DNA of 64,000 nt from Apodemus sylvaticus. Taxonomy: Eukaryota; Chordata; Mammalia; Rodentia; Muridae. The DNA lies in the NCBI RefSeq assembly GCF_947179515.1, contig NC_067481.1, positions 86,173,845 through 86,237,844 of the forward strand, read 5' to 3'. Below are positions 1-11,300 of this stretch, one piece after another. Numbering within the stretch: position 1 is the first letter of the stretch; every line of letters begins with the position of its first letter. A program made the translations under genes and the position numbers. The notes beneath the pieces are model-generated. The model searched no databases. It was not told the origin of the DNA and saw only the letters and a list, made by a program, of their open reading frames with translations.

Positions 1-1416
1 GATTGAGTGTCCACCTTAAGTTCAGCTATATTTAGTAGACAATGAGATACTTCTAGGCAGTTGGAATTAAAGAATGCAAAGAGAAAAAATCTGTAGTCTG
101 GAACTCTACTTTTTTTTGTTCAAATATGAGTCAATAAAATGCCATGGGGCTTGGTTTTGTTTGTATACCTTAGAAGAATAAATTCTAAATAATTTAATTA
201 CAAGGTAATTAGTTCAAAATTATTTTGCTTCATTTAGTATGTTTTATCAAATAATTCATAATTAATTAAAGACTAATCTAAACTTACTTCTTTAATTACA
301 TCACTGCATTTCATTGCATATTAATTCTTCAAAATATGTGTCTTCAAAATTAAAATATGCTTCTTCTTACTACCTAGCATTTAGGTCTATGTGGAGGCAG
401 AATTGTAGAAGAGGAAAGATTTCTCATGGGAGTAGATGGTAGATTGAAGAAACATAAGGGTCAAAGTAAAGATTATTCCCTTCAAAGGCACACTTCTAAT
501 GACCCACTACCTTTATTAGGACCATCTTTGAACAACATGGTCAAGCCACTTCTGAAAACTAACATCATCTGAAACAAAGCCTTCAATACCCAACCTTTAG
601 GGATGTTTGTGTGCAAAAACTTAATGAGATGAAACAGTTCTTCCTTTGATATTTGTACCCATATTATTATTACTCGCTGATTACACAGCACTAAACTCAA
701 CTGAACATCTGTATCTCTAATTTAGGAGACTTCCATTTATTAGTAAATATAATTATGTCCAAAATGTTTTAACCCTATATTTTTTATGTACATAATACTG
801 CTTGATAATTATTCTGTTTTACTTTATAGTTGTTTCTGTATGAGCACTCATAGGTATATACAAGTTATTCATTTTTTAATAGAAACATCATATGATAGTC
901 AAAAATTTCAGATTTTGGAACATTTAAGATCTGGGCTTAATGATTTGGGAATATCTTAACAAGAAATTTCTATGCATATTTAAAGCCTGAAAATGTCTGA
1001 TAACTGTAACAGTTCTGTCTCAAGTGCTTTGTACTCTTAGAGAAATTCATATTAGTTCTTCGTACATATATTTTTCTAAATATTTGCTGCCTTTATAACA
1101 ATAGAAATGCTATATATAATAATTCTAAATACAATGTATAGTAGATATATGGTATATTTAATTCACAATGGAATAATCATCAAGTGAATAAAATATGAAG
1201 ACTCAAGAATTTATGAAGTATTATTATAACGTGGTTATTGAAGCATCATCTCAATCCCCATATGAGACCCCAATAGTGTGCAACATACCAATATTCAATT
1301 CTGCTTAGTTGATATGGAATACTTTTTAATGCAACTTAAAGCCAATTTCAATTTGCATCATCCATAGGTTAAATGAAACAGCAAAGTTTTGGAAAACAAA
1401 AATTTTTACTTTTAAA
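1..1416. other. Unique AT-rich non-coding DNA
   Basis: I see no gene and no recognisable repeat here. The stretch is AT-rich with short A and T runs and no open frame with recognisable protein character. A 72-codon frame on the minus strand (482-700) has no family resemblance and fits chance in such DNA. Confidence 0.6.
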
Positions 1417-1637
1417 GTGGCCCCTGGTTCTGGAAAGACTCAGTGAAACAGTATTCAGCAAAACCAGAACGGGGAAGTGGGAAGGGGTGGGTGGGAGGAC
1501 AGGGGAAGAGAAGGGGGTTTGCGGGACTTTCGGGGAGTGGGGGGGCTAGAAAAGGGGAAATCATTTGAAATGTAAATAAATTATATCGAATAAAAAAAAT
1601 CATGACAGGAAGACAAATAATAAAAAAAAAAAAAAAG
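1417..1637 (+). mobile_element. 5'-truncated young L1, 3' UTR stub with two A-tracts
   Basis: About 180 bp of the terminal L1 3' UTR: the GTGGCCCCTGGTTCTGGAAA start, a G-rich purine stretch, then the TTTGAAATGTAAATAAATTA block and the AATAAA signal. It matches the copy at 6929-7111 with five mismatches and no gap over about 183 bases, so both come from a young subfamily. After the first A-tract (about 1591-1599) there are roughly 25 non-L1 bases, then a second AATAAA-like signal and a run of 15 A (about 1622-1636). I could not see a convincing TSD. Confidence 0.85.
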
Positions 1638-4524
1638 TACACATATCACATAAAAGAACCATGCTGATATTTGGAAAATACAAGATTAAATAGAAGCAAA
1701 GCCAAGAAAAGTTCAATTTCTTCTTAATGAATTATCCTTCAGTGGTTGTTTGGGTTCTCATCACTTTGACTCCAATATCACAAGAATAAAATATCAGTAT
1801 CTGTTTCTGGTTTGTTACACACCCCAAGCTAAGCTACCTCCTTCCCTGAAGAACTGATGGTCAGTGTCATTGTGACCCTACTTGTACTTAAGGCCAGCAC
1901 TTTGGGTCAGTATTCTGTAATAAGTCATTTTTAGTGCTGGTCTGGAAAATTGAATTACTATGACCTGTGACTTAGTGATAACTATATCCTAATTTTAAAC
2001 CAATTTTACTTTGATCTCACCAGTTTGTAGACTTTACAACTTTCAAGTAAAAGAAAAATGTGGCCCTATCATTGGGCTCTGTCAGAGATCCTGTTACATA
2101 TTATACTCATTCCTGAGACCTTCCTGTTGTCTTAATTCCTTTTATAGGTACTGGAATATCTAGACATTGGCTCCTTGAAAGATGCATTTCAGATTGTGTG
2201 TACTCACTGGACAAAATTTATCTATGTATTATGTTTTCTTTATGATGTCTGTACCAACTCCCTTACTTGGATTATCAGAGTAAAATCCTTACTTGGATTA
2301 AATATTTTTACTATATATTTAATACCATCCCATGAGGTTTTTGAACAAGGTAAAACAGGTAATACCACATTCCAAAATCATGACTATGTTAATTAATGTA
2401 TAATAAGGAAATATATATTTAATATGTATGTATACATACTATAAATATTTTGAAGAATAGAATTCATAACATTACAAAATGAATGTATGTATGTAATATA
2501 TATATGTAGCACTTATATGTACAGAGATGATCTAAAACAAAATATGACAAAACACTTTTGGTAAATAAATGGTATGTTTTAATTAAAATCTGAACATCTG
2601 GTACATTATCAGATGTACAAAAACAAATAAAAAAAAAGGACAATTTGAGTACTAGGGATATAAATGCTTATTCCCCCATACAAGTCATATACTGTAATTT
2701 AGATCACTGTTTTAGATGAATGTTTAAGAGAATTCATGCTGCTGGGAGCCACAAACTTGTTAGAAAAATACCCTTTTAGTAGCAGAGATAATATAATATC
2801 CACTGGACTGTACACCAAAATTAGGATCCAGTGCAGGCAAGCTTGATTCTGAGCAAAATATAAAAACAGAAGAATAGCAAACAATATTTTAAACCTAGGT
2901 TTGAGACTTTGCATTTAAGTCAGCAATGTCATACTGCCTAAAACTTAGTATGTTGGCCTATAGATGACCAAAAATGGATGTATAAACAACTTTAAGTTGA
3001 ATTTGGCTTTGGTGGAATCCATATATACAGGAAATTGCCACTTCTGTTTGGCAGAGCATCAGGAATGTTTCTTCAATATTAACACACAATTTCCAAAACA
3101 TAAATAAGAACTACAAGAAATAAAACACAAATAATAAAAACAAGAACTAAGAAATTCACAAACAAGGTAGCTGTTTAAAAAATGAGCATAAAGGAATACA
3201 TGTTCTAATACAATATTATAAAATCCAGGAAAAATAATTCAGATCTCACTATATAAAAATATTAACTAAAAAGTTTGGCATAAATTTACAGACGGAGATA
3301 CTATCTTGGATTGAAGAACGAAGACAATATGAAAGATGAAAAAGGATTAATAAAGAGCAAAATTCCAATATGGATGTTATTAAAATTCCCAGAGCACTAA
3401 TGGAATACATGAAAGAAAGTATATAAAAGTCAATTAAAACAATTTTATGAGTTTGAATTCTAAACTTTAGAAATGAAGTAGACAGTAAGTAGGTGAATGA
3501 AATTAAGAACTTTAGTACGTGAAAATTGTAGTATACACATCCTGTTTACATTCATTCATACAATTAATCATCAAATTAAATATAAATCTTGAGATATGAT
3601 TACCAGACAAAGAAGGGTATTAAATAGAATTAAGTACAAATCCATCTAAGTATGGTTAACACACTAAAATAAAAAGCCAGAAATTATTCCCTCAGGAGAG
3701 AGGTGATCTGTTTTAAAGTCACTAATGCATTCCTTTCCATTGCTCATTGTGCATACATATTGTGATTTTGAAGCAGAATAATCAGTGTAGAAAGACAAGA
3801 TGCTGATTTGAGAGATCTTAACATTCAGATTGGTGACTAAATGGTAGAGACAGAACACAGTGCAAAAATTCAAAGGAGATGAATAATCTACAGTAATCCA
3901 AGGAATTTCAAGGCACTTTTTAAGGACAGTTTTCTGAGTAATTTGAAGGCAAATAGGTCCGGGTTTAAATTTTATATGCCAGATATTAATGGGAGACCAT
4001 GGAGTAGTTATATTATTCACTGTGCCCTTTATGCTTATGTTTGAGTTGGAACAGTGACATGAATGCATTTTTGATAAACATGTAAAATATTGTATAAATA
4101 TTGTCTAATATAACAGGCATGTAATAACTTCTTAATGTTGCCTTTATAAATAACAGTAATTCATGGTTGTTTTAATATTGTAGGGCTACATTGTATGGTG
4201 TCCCAATTTGGATTTCAGTATACACAAGGGATTTTCATAGGAAAAAAGCATATATTGAGAATAAAGGAGAATTCATTAGGTAAAAGATAATAAAGTGTGC
4301 ATTGCTTGAACGTGAGATTGGATCTGTTAAAATTATCAACAACTCATAATTCCCATGGTATGTATCGTGTTTTGCTGTTGTTATTTTTATAGAAAATTCA
4401 TTAGTTCATTTAATGTTCAATAATTCAGACTCTTCCAAATATATAATTGTAAACTTTTAAATAAAATGAAGGTATTCATAAAGCAAAGCCCATTCTTGTC
4501 TTCCAATTGCATAGTTTTATCTGT
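1638..4524. other. Unique AT-rich non-coding DNA
   Basis: No gene or clear repeat is seen. TATG/TA-rich microsatellite-like stretches lie at about 2399-2510. The phrase TCCTTACTTGGATTA occurs twice within 40 bases (about 2258-2300). The longest open frame (134 codons, minus strand, 3664-4068) has no recognisable domain or codon pattern and I do not call it a gene. Confidence 0.55.
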
Positions 4525-4880
4525 TTCTGTAATAAAATACCCTGACCATAAGCAATTTAGGGAAGGTGGGTTTTGTTTTTTGTTTATTTGTTTTTAAGTT
4601 ACTGTTACAGGTTATATTTTATCTTTGAAGTTAAGGGAAATCAATGCAGGAACTTCAAACAATTGTATCCATGCATAGTTAATAGCAGAGAGAAATTAAT
4701 ACCTGTATACTCCTCAGCTCTATTTCAGGACTATTTATAAGGTTCAAGACCTTTTGTCTAAAGGTTGGCACTGCCCTCAGTGTGCAGATGTTTCCACAAT
4801 AATAAGCCTAAGTCAGTCTTACACAAACATCCTGCACAAAGTACGCCAGTCCTCAATAAGATGTTCTTCACAGAGGATTT
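4525..4880. repeat. Old rodent dispersed repeat, copy 1 (family not assigned)
   Basis: This diverged sequence begins with an 'AATAAAATACCCTGACCATAAG' type motif followed by a GTTT-rich tract, then 'GCAGGAACTTCAAAC', 'TTCAGGAC' and 'TTGGCACTGCCCTCAGTG'. I recognise that order from a common rodent interspersed repeat but cannot name the family safely. A second diverged copy of the same order lies at 15345-15655, which supports it being dispersed. It has no coding capacity. Confidence 0.5.
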
Positions 4881-5499
4881 CTTCACGTCACATTGATAAA
4901 TAAATAAAATTACACTTAGTTATTTGATTGTTTTGTGTGTTTTATTATGTTTACTTTACATTTTGATTCTGAATTTTGCCATAAATGCAAGATCAGTTTC
5001 ATGCCTCTACCCTCAGTGTAAAGGTAGCGGGTAAGAAAAGATTTGTAAATACATCCAAATTTTCAGAGGCCCATCACAGATAAATAAGATATGCTGAAAC
5101 AGTAGTTGGAAATATTAACAACATTGCAGTATCCTTCTAATATGTCTATAAGGATGTATCAGATATAATTAATTAAGTATTTTGACTGATCAATTATGTA
5201 TACGTAAATAGATGATTTTAATTTTTTTTATTTTACATGGGTTATTTTGTAACTTTAACTAAGATGATTCATTTTGCTCAATGTTTGTTTATTAAGTGAT
5301 CAGAAACAGCCATACATTAGGAATTTCCTTAGAGAAATTAGTGCTTTCATTGAATATCCCATGTAATTTTACCTTTAAAGTTTTATGAGTAAATCCACTG
5401 ACAATCTGAAAATGTATCAACCTATGCACCAAAGAGGTAAATATAAATATTTTCTAGGAAGCAAACCACATGGACAAGTCCCTAGTTATTAAATTTAAT
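4881..5499. other. Unique AT-rich non-coding DNA
   Basis: I see no gene and no repeat beyond short A/T runs. Confidence 0.55.
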
Positions 5500-6212
5500 T
5501 ATTTATTTTTAATTAACTAATGTTTTTACACGCCATATTTAATCAGCCCCTGTCCAAACCCAGACTGATCCACATCCCATACCTCCTCCCCACTCTCCTG
5601 TCTCCAATTGGATGTTTCCACACACTACCCCACCTGACCTCTAAATTCTCTGCAGCCTCCAGTCTCTTGAGGGTTAGGTGTATCATCTCTGAATGAACAC
5701 AGACCCAGTAGTCCTCTACTGAATGTGTGCTGAGGGCCTCATGTTAGCCGGTGTATACTACCTTTTTGATGGCCCAAAATTTAAGGGATCTCATGGGTCT
5801 GGATTAATTGAGACTTCTGGTCCTCGTACAAGGTCACCCTTCTCCTCAGCTTCTTTCAGCCTTCCCTAGTTCAACAACTGGGATCAGCTGCTTCTGCCAA
5901 TCGGTTGGGTGCAAATATCTACATCTGACTCTTTCAGCTACTTTTTGGGTCTTCTGGAGTGTGAACATGCTAGGTTCCTTTTTGTGAGTGCTCCATGGCC
6001 TCAATAATATTGTCAGGCACTGGTACCTCCCCTTGAGCTGGATGGTACTTTGGTCCTGTTGATATAATTCCTTTTCCTCAGGCTCCTCTCTATTTCCATC
6101 TCTGTAATTCTTTCTGACAGGAGCAGTTATGGTCAGAGTTGGCACTGTAGGATGGTCCCCCTCTCCCTCAATTGATGCCCTGTCTTCTTGTTGGAGGTGG
6201 GCTCTTTTCAAG
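5500..6212 (-). mobile_element. Old L1, 3' UTR part, minus strand (5'-inverted element)
   Basis: Read on the minus strand this is an old murine L1 (Lx-like) 3' UTR. On the plus strand it starts from a T/A-rich tail remnant and runs through pyrimidine-rich sequence and recognisable blocks such as CTCAGCTTCTTTCAGCCTTC and ATGCCCTGTCTTCTTGTTGG. It abuts an L1 ORF2 segment in the opposite orientation at about 6213. On the minus strand the order is inverted ORF2 piece followed by sense 3' UTR, the arrangement left by twin priming. A 148-codon minus-strand frame (5846-6292) crosses the junction and is not a gene. Confidence 0.75.
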
Positions 6213-6485
6213 GGACAGCAAATTCTGAAGAGGGTGTGAAGAAAGAGGAACATTCCTTTATTGCTGGTGGGATTGCAAACTGGTAAAACCACTCTGTAAA
6301 TCAGTTTGGTGGTTACTCAGAAAATTGGACATAGCACTACCTGAGGACCCAGCTATACAGTCCTGGGCTCCCAGAAGATGCTCCAACATGCAATAAGGTC
6401 TCATGCTCCACTATGTTCATAGAAGCCTTATTTATACTAGTCAGAAACTGGAAAGAAACCAAATGTCCCTACACATGTGCTAATT
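6213..6485 (+). mobile_element. L1 ORF2 C-terminal fragment, inverted 5' part of the same element
   Basis: It encodes, with frameshifts, the end of L1 ORF2: the plus strand shows GAAAGAGGAACATTCCTTTA, then ATTGCTGGTGGGATTGCAAA and CACTATGTTCATAGAAGCC, matching other ORF2 ends in this window (7790-8000, 31830-32030, 60105-60310). It is most simply the inverted 5' part of the element whose 3' UTR occupies 5500-6212. No open frame is preserved. Confidence 0.75.
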
Positions 6486-6489
6486 ATGT

Positions 6490-6771
6490 GAGGAGAACGC
6501 CTAGATAGAGCCCTTTTGTATGCTCTTTCATTGGATCAGTCACTGAGAGCTGTAATGACTCAGGTTAGTTCAGCCTTTTGCTCTCCCTGTGCAGTTGCTA
6601 TCCCCTTAGGGACTGCAATCCTTCCTCCTATTCTTCTGTAAAAATCCCCAAGCCCAATCCCCTGTTTGGCTGTGGTTGTTTGCATCTCTCTGAGTTAGCT
6701 GCTGTTTGTAGCCTCTCAGAGGAAAACCACACTAGAGTCCCGTCTGCAAGCATAACAGTATCATTAATAGT
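6490..6771 (-). mobile_element. Old L1 3' UTR, minus strand, left part (split by insertion)
   Basis: The antisense of an old L1 3' UTR: TCAGTCACTGAGAGCT, CTCTGAGTTAGCTGCTG, AGCCTCTCAGAGGA and GCAAGCATAACAGTATCATT in order, the same order seen at about 62140-62380. It breaks at 6771 where a young plus-strand L1 is inserted and resumes at about 7119. Confidence 0.75.
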
Positions 6772-7118
6772 TGGATGGAGCTAGAAAATATCATACTCAG
6801 TGAGGTAACCCAGACTCAAAAGGTGAATCATGGTATGCACTCACTAATAAGTGGATATTAACCTAGAAAACTGGAATATTCAAAACATAATCCACACATC
6901 AAATGAGGTACAAGAAGAAAGGAGGAGTAGCCCCTGGTTCTGGAAAGACTCAGTGAAACAGTATTCAGCAAAACCAGAACGGGGAAGTGGGAAGGGGTGG
7001 ATGGGAGGACAGGGGAAGAGAAGGGGGCTTACGGGACATTCGGGGAGTGGGGGGGCTAGAAAAGGGGAAATCATTTGAAATGTAAATAAATTATATCGAA
7101 TAAAAAAAATTAAAAAAA
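6772..7118 (+). mobile_element. Young 5'-truncated L1 nested in an older L1
   Basis: The sequence starts inside the ORF2 end at GGATGGAGCTAGAAAATATC, runs through 'CACTCACTAATAAGTGGATA' and the complete 3' UTR to AATAAA and an A-rich tail. The old L1 sequence stops at ...CATTAATAG and continues with TAGTGTCAG after the tail, so this copy landed inside it. AATAGT at 6766-6771 and 7119-7124 is the probable short TSD, though it is partly absorbed by the tail. Its 3' UTR differs from 1417-1599 by only about five bases. Confidence 0.88.
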
Positions 7119-7346
7119 AATAGTGTCAGAGATAGGTGTTTGACTGTGGGGTGGGTCTCAAGTTGGGAATGTTAATGCCTGGCAATTCCCTCCGTCTCTG
7201 CTCCATCCTCTATCCCTGAATTTCTTGTAGGTAGGATCTATTTTGGGTCAAATATTTTGTGGGTGCGTTCATGTCCATAGCTACACTGAGGTTCCTGCCT
7301 GGCTACCTGAAGAACAGTTCTTTATTACTTATTTTCATCATTTAAC
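7119..7346 (-). mobile_element. Old L1 3' UTR, minus strand, right part
   Basis: This continues the element of 6490-6771 after the nested insertion: TAGTGTCAGAGATAGG, GTGGGTCTCAAGTTGGG, CCGTCTCTGCTCCATCC and TTTCTTGTAGGTAGGATC follow in the order also found at 62390-62520. The right edge is blurred, ending between about 7315 and 7346. Confidence 0.7.
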
Positions 7347-7357
7347 ATCCATTCCTC

Positions 7358-8467
7358 CATCGGTACAGGGGGAAAGTTCCTGAACAGAACACCAATAGCT
7401 TATGCTCTAAGATCAAGAATTGACAAATGGGACCTCATAAAATTACAAAGTTTCTGTAAAGCAAAGGACACCATCAAAAGGACAAATCAGCAACCAACAA
7501 ATTGGAAAAGATCTTCACCAACCCTACATCAGATAGAGGGCTAATATCCAATATATACAAAGAACTCAAGAAGTTAGACCCAAGAAAACCAAATAACCCT
7601 ATTAAAAATGGGGTACAGAGTTAAAGAATTCTAACCTGAAGAACTTCGGATGGCGGAGAAACATCTTAAAAAATGCTCAACTTCACTAGTCATCAGGAAA
7701 ATGCAAATCAAAACAACCCTGAGATTTCACCTACACCAGTCAGAATGGCTAAGATTAAAAACTCAGGAGATAGCAGGTGTTGGAGAGGATGTGGAGAAAG
7801 AGGAACACTCCTCCACTGCTAGTGGGGTTGCAAATTGGTACAATCACTCTGGAAATGATTCTGGCAGTTCCTCAGAAAACTGGGCATGTCACTTCCGAAA
7901 GATCCTGCTATACCACTCCTGAGCATATACCCAGAGGATTCCCCAGCATGTAATAAGGATATATGCTCCACTATGTTCATAGCAGCCCTACTTATAATAG
8001 TCAGAAGATAAAAAGAACCCAGGTATCCCTCAACAGAAGAATTGATGCAAAAAATGTGGTATATATAACAATGGAGTACTATTCAGCCATTAGAAACAAT
8101 GAATTCATGAAATTCTTAGGCAAATAGATGGAGCTGGAGAACATCATATTAAGTGAGGTAACTCAGTGTCAAAAGATCAATTATAGTATGCACTCACTAA
8201 TAAGTGGATATTATCCTGGAAAACTGGAATATCCAAAACATAATCCATACATCAAATGAGGTACAAGAAGAACGGAGGAGTGGCCCCTGGTTCTGGAAAG
8301 ACTCAGTGTAGCAGTATAAGACAAAACCAGAACAGGGAAGTGGGAAGGGATGTGTGGGATAACAGAGGGAGGGAAGGGGGCTTATGTGACTTTCGGGGAG
8401 TAGGGGACCAGAAAAGGGGAAATCATTTGAAATGTAAATAAAAAATATATCGAATAAAATTTAAAAA
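7358..8467 (+). mobile_element. 5'-truncated L1 (ORF2 C-terminus plus 3' UTR) with 11-bp TSD
   Basis: This insertion begins at the ORF2 stretch coding for the region just before 'PIAYALRSRIDKWD', runs through the C-terminal Cys/His-rich part and the complete 3' UTR, and ends in AATAAAATTTAAAAAA. Perfect 11-bp duplications, ATCCATTCCTC, flank it at 7347-7357 and 8468-8478. ORF2 is broken by several frameshifts; the longest piece in a residual frame is 90 codons (7650-7922). Its 3' UTR is a different, somewhat older type than the copies at 1417 and 6772 (CAGTGTAGCAGTATAAGAC). Confidence 0.92.
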
Positions 8468-8478
8468 ATCCATTCCTC

Positions 8479-9779
8479 TTCCCTTTCAACTTTATCACCT
8501 CTCTCTATTTAAAAACCAATAAAATATTATTGCCTTAACCAGCTGACACGGTTTTGTTAAAATTGAGTTGGTTCATTTTTTCATAAACTATAAAGTATCT
8601 GAAATAGTTATGTTTCAAAGAATAAAGCTATTTGGGCTCCAGTTTTGGAGGGCTCTGTCTAGAGTCAGTCAACCTCACTAGTATTATAATCCACTGAATC
8701 TCTGTGGCACATCCATGGTAAAGACAAATCCTATACTTCATAGAGAAGAAAGAACGGGGGATGACCTAACCTCTTCCTCCTGCTAAGTAATTCATAACTC
8801 AAAAGTTTAACTACTTTCAAATAGTGTAACATCCAGGACCAAGCCTTTCCTACATGGCCTTTAGAGAGTAGTAGTGGTTGGTACCTATTTGGTAACATTA
8901 CATATCTTGAAACATTTATATCTATATGTATATATAGATATATAGATATATATTATATATATACAAAGTATAGTATGAATTATAACACAATTTTTATATG
9001 TATTTAGGTATGTATATATAAAATAGTTGGAATGGTATCAAAATATCAATGTTAATTTTATGTCATTCTATGCACGTCATTACTACCATTAGAACTCAAT
9101 TCCTGAAACAGTATCATAAAATGCATCACAAACCATATTAAATAAGTTTGTTATAAAATGTACAGTTTTCTTTGAAAATAATGATACTGTAAATCAAATG
9201 TCAAAGAGGGCACTATTGCAAGGTCATGTTTAAACAGTAGTTTCTTCTTGAACTAAGTTAACTTTCTTGTGTGCAAGGGCAACAGTGCTTTGAGGCATTA
9301 AAAGTGTAACATTGACCCAAATATAATCTTGAAAGTGAGTTGGGAAGTGTGTTCAGGGAGAAGTGTATGAGAAAAGGAAGATTGATTTCCTTTGAGCTGT
9401 TGCAGCATACTTTAATGGTTTAGGCTTGGTGTTGCTTCATTGATTTGTTCAGATGGTTATCTCTCAATAATCAGGACAATACTCATCCCACACAGTTACC
9501 TACACTTCTTATAGAGTCACTAGAAAGTTCAGCGTTTGATTCCACAAAGGCTTTTACTGCTTGGAAGTGTCAAATGGTAGAATGAAATTGCAATTTTCTT
9601 TTGCATCTTAAGAGTGCAAGGCAGGTTATTATCTGACAAAGGAAGATAAAAGTGTGCTGGACAGAGAGGGTTTCTTGCAGCATTTCCTTCAGGTATTCCA
9701 GTAGGAAATCTTGGATAAATATGACCAAACTCTGGAATTGTTGCAAAGAAATTATCAATCATGAAGGTTACTATCTGTA
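8479..9779. other. Unique AT-rich DNA with a short TA/GATA tract
   Basis: No gene is seen. A TATA/GATA-rich microsatellite-like stretch lies at about 8919-8964. Two overlapping minus-strand frames (9529-9762) are uncharacterised and read as chance. Confidence 0.55.
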
Positions 9780-10145
9780 AGGGCCATTAGATAATGTGCA
9801 TGCTGATACAATGGTCCATGTTCTCCTGGTGTCCATCATAAGTAGGATCATATGAGCGCACAAAGACCAAAAAGGCAACCATGGGGTTGGCATGGGTCTA
9901 TACCAGGTACTTTGTGTATATGTTATGGTTGATTGCTTGTTATTTTTGTGGAATTCCTACAGTGGGAGTAGGTATATCTCTGACTCTTTACCTGCTCTTG
10001 AGGCTCTTTTTCTTCATATAGGTTTGCCTTCTCCAGACTTGATATGAGGGGCTTTTGCTTTCTCATTATTGCATCCTGTTATGTCCAGTTTGGCTATTGT
10101 CCCTTTTAGGGATGCTCTTTTCTGAAGACAAAAATACAGGGGAAG
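9780..10145 (+). repeat. Old rodent dispersed repeat (L1/Lx-related or unassigned)
   Basis: The sequence includes blocks I recognise from a common rodent repeat: GCATGGGTCTATACCAGGTA, TTTGTGTATATGTTATGG, GGAATTCCTACAGTGGGAG, CTGACTCTTTACCTGCTC and TTTCTTCATATAGGTTTGCC in order. It is much diverged. The segment at 25960-26340 seems to be an upstream part of the same family. I cannot give a safe family name. Confidence 0.4.
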
Positions 10146-10397
10146 TTGGCTGGGTTATAGCAGTGTTACCAGTATACGGTATGAAAATCATCATGCGATG
10201 AAGATTATTATGAATATATTGCCATAAGTGTTACAAATTTGTATTAAAAGTTAAAATCATATGTAATCTATATATATATATAATACAAATTATATAAATG
10301 ATTTTATACATGAATTGTAGGCTACATTTTGCCATTATACAGATGTCTAATGTCTAAGATACATATAAATATAAAAATATACATCAATGTAAAATAA

Positions 10398-10806
10398 AAT
10401 TACATAAAAGAACACATACTGGAGAGAAACCCTGTGAAAGTAATCAATGCAGTAAAGCCTTTCTGTATGACAATAGTCTCCAAGTGAATAAAAGGACACA
10501 TACTGGAGTGAAGCCTTATGAATGTAACCACTGTGGCAAAGCCTTTTTGGATATCACCATCATCTTCAGAGGCATGAAAGAAAACATACTGGAGAGAAAC
10601 AATAGTAATGTTAGCAATGTAGTAAAGCCTTTTTATGCTAGTCATCTTCAAAGGCCCAAATGAATTCATACTGGAAAGAAACCTGAAGAATGTATTTAAT
10701 ATGGTGAAGGCTTTACATCATTTTATAATCTTCATCATCATGAAAGTACACATACCGGAGAGAAATTCTATGAATGTATGCAATATGGTAAAGTCTTTGT
10801 GCTAAT
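10398..10806 (+). pseudogene. Degenerate C2H2 (KRAB-type) zinc-finger array, about five linkers
   Basis: The plus strand carries five recognisable finger linkers of the H-T-G-E-K-P type at about 10409, 10493, 10579, 10661 and 10745. Spacing is 84, 86, 82 and 84 bases, matching the 28-codon period of tandem C2H2 fingers. The first two units read RTHTGEKPCESNQCSKAF and RTHTGVKPYECNHCGKAF. Later units have frameshifts, stops and lost cysteines, so no protein is possible. Such proteins bind DNA and often repress retroelements. No KRAB box, upstream exon or poly-A tail is visible, so this is a relic of the finger region only. It could derive from a processed copy or a duplicated gene fragment. Confidence 0.88.
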
Positions 10807-11300
10807 GGGGCCACTTAGACCCAAAACAACTAAAAAACCAAGTTAGTGCTGATGAAAGTTTATTATAATGAAGTCATTAATGATCAATCAGTGCCACAGA
10901 ATATACTCAGGAGCTGAACTTGAACCCTGAGCCAGAATAGTAGTGGACTTTAAAGCTTGAAAACCACAAACATCTGTGCCAGGCTACAGTAATGTGTTCC
11001 AACCAATCAGATTTAGGGCTTATTCCTTATATAGTTGATCTTTGTCAACTGATGCATTATGTAGGTTTTACAGTCTAAAAATTATATCTATTTACTCTTT
11101 GTAGTTAGAAACAGGCATTGTATTTTGGGCTACAAAAGATGTATAACTAGGAGCAGTCAATATATTTTGGAAAATAAGGACCATGATTAGAAAGAGTTAT
11201 GACATTTTGGGGAATAATGGAAGGTTATTCCATTATTATATCAGTTATTAGGAAGTTTCTAGCTCCCTTATGTTCTAGGAACTTGAATTTAGTTTCACTA
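10807..11300 (-). mobile_element. Possible solo ERV LTR, minus strand
   Basis: On the minus strand the sequence shows LTR-like signals in a plausible order: a CTGATTGGTT CCAAT-type box (about 11003-11013), a CTTTAAAG TATA-like motif (about 10951-10958), and an ATAATAAACTTT polyadenylation-like signal (about 10856-10867). The edges are not clear and I see no internal retroviral genes. It directly abuts the zinc-finger relic. A diverged unique sequence with chance motifs is the alternative. Confidence 0.4.

Noticed and set aside
3664..4068. 134-codon minus-strand open frame
   Set aside because: No family resemblance and no promoter or splice context; treated as chance.
5846..6292. 148-codon minus-strand frame
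   Set aside because: It crosses the junction between an L1 3' UTR and an inverted ORF2 piece, so it cannot be an evolved gene.
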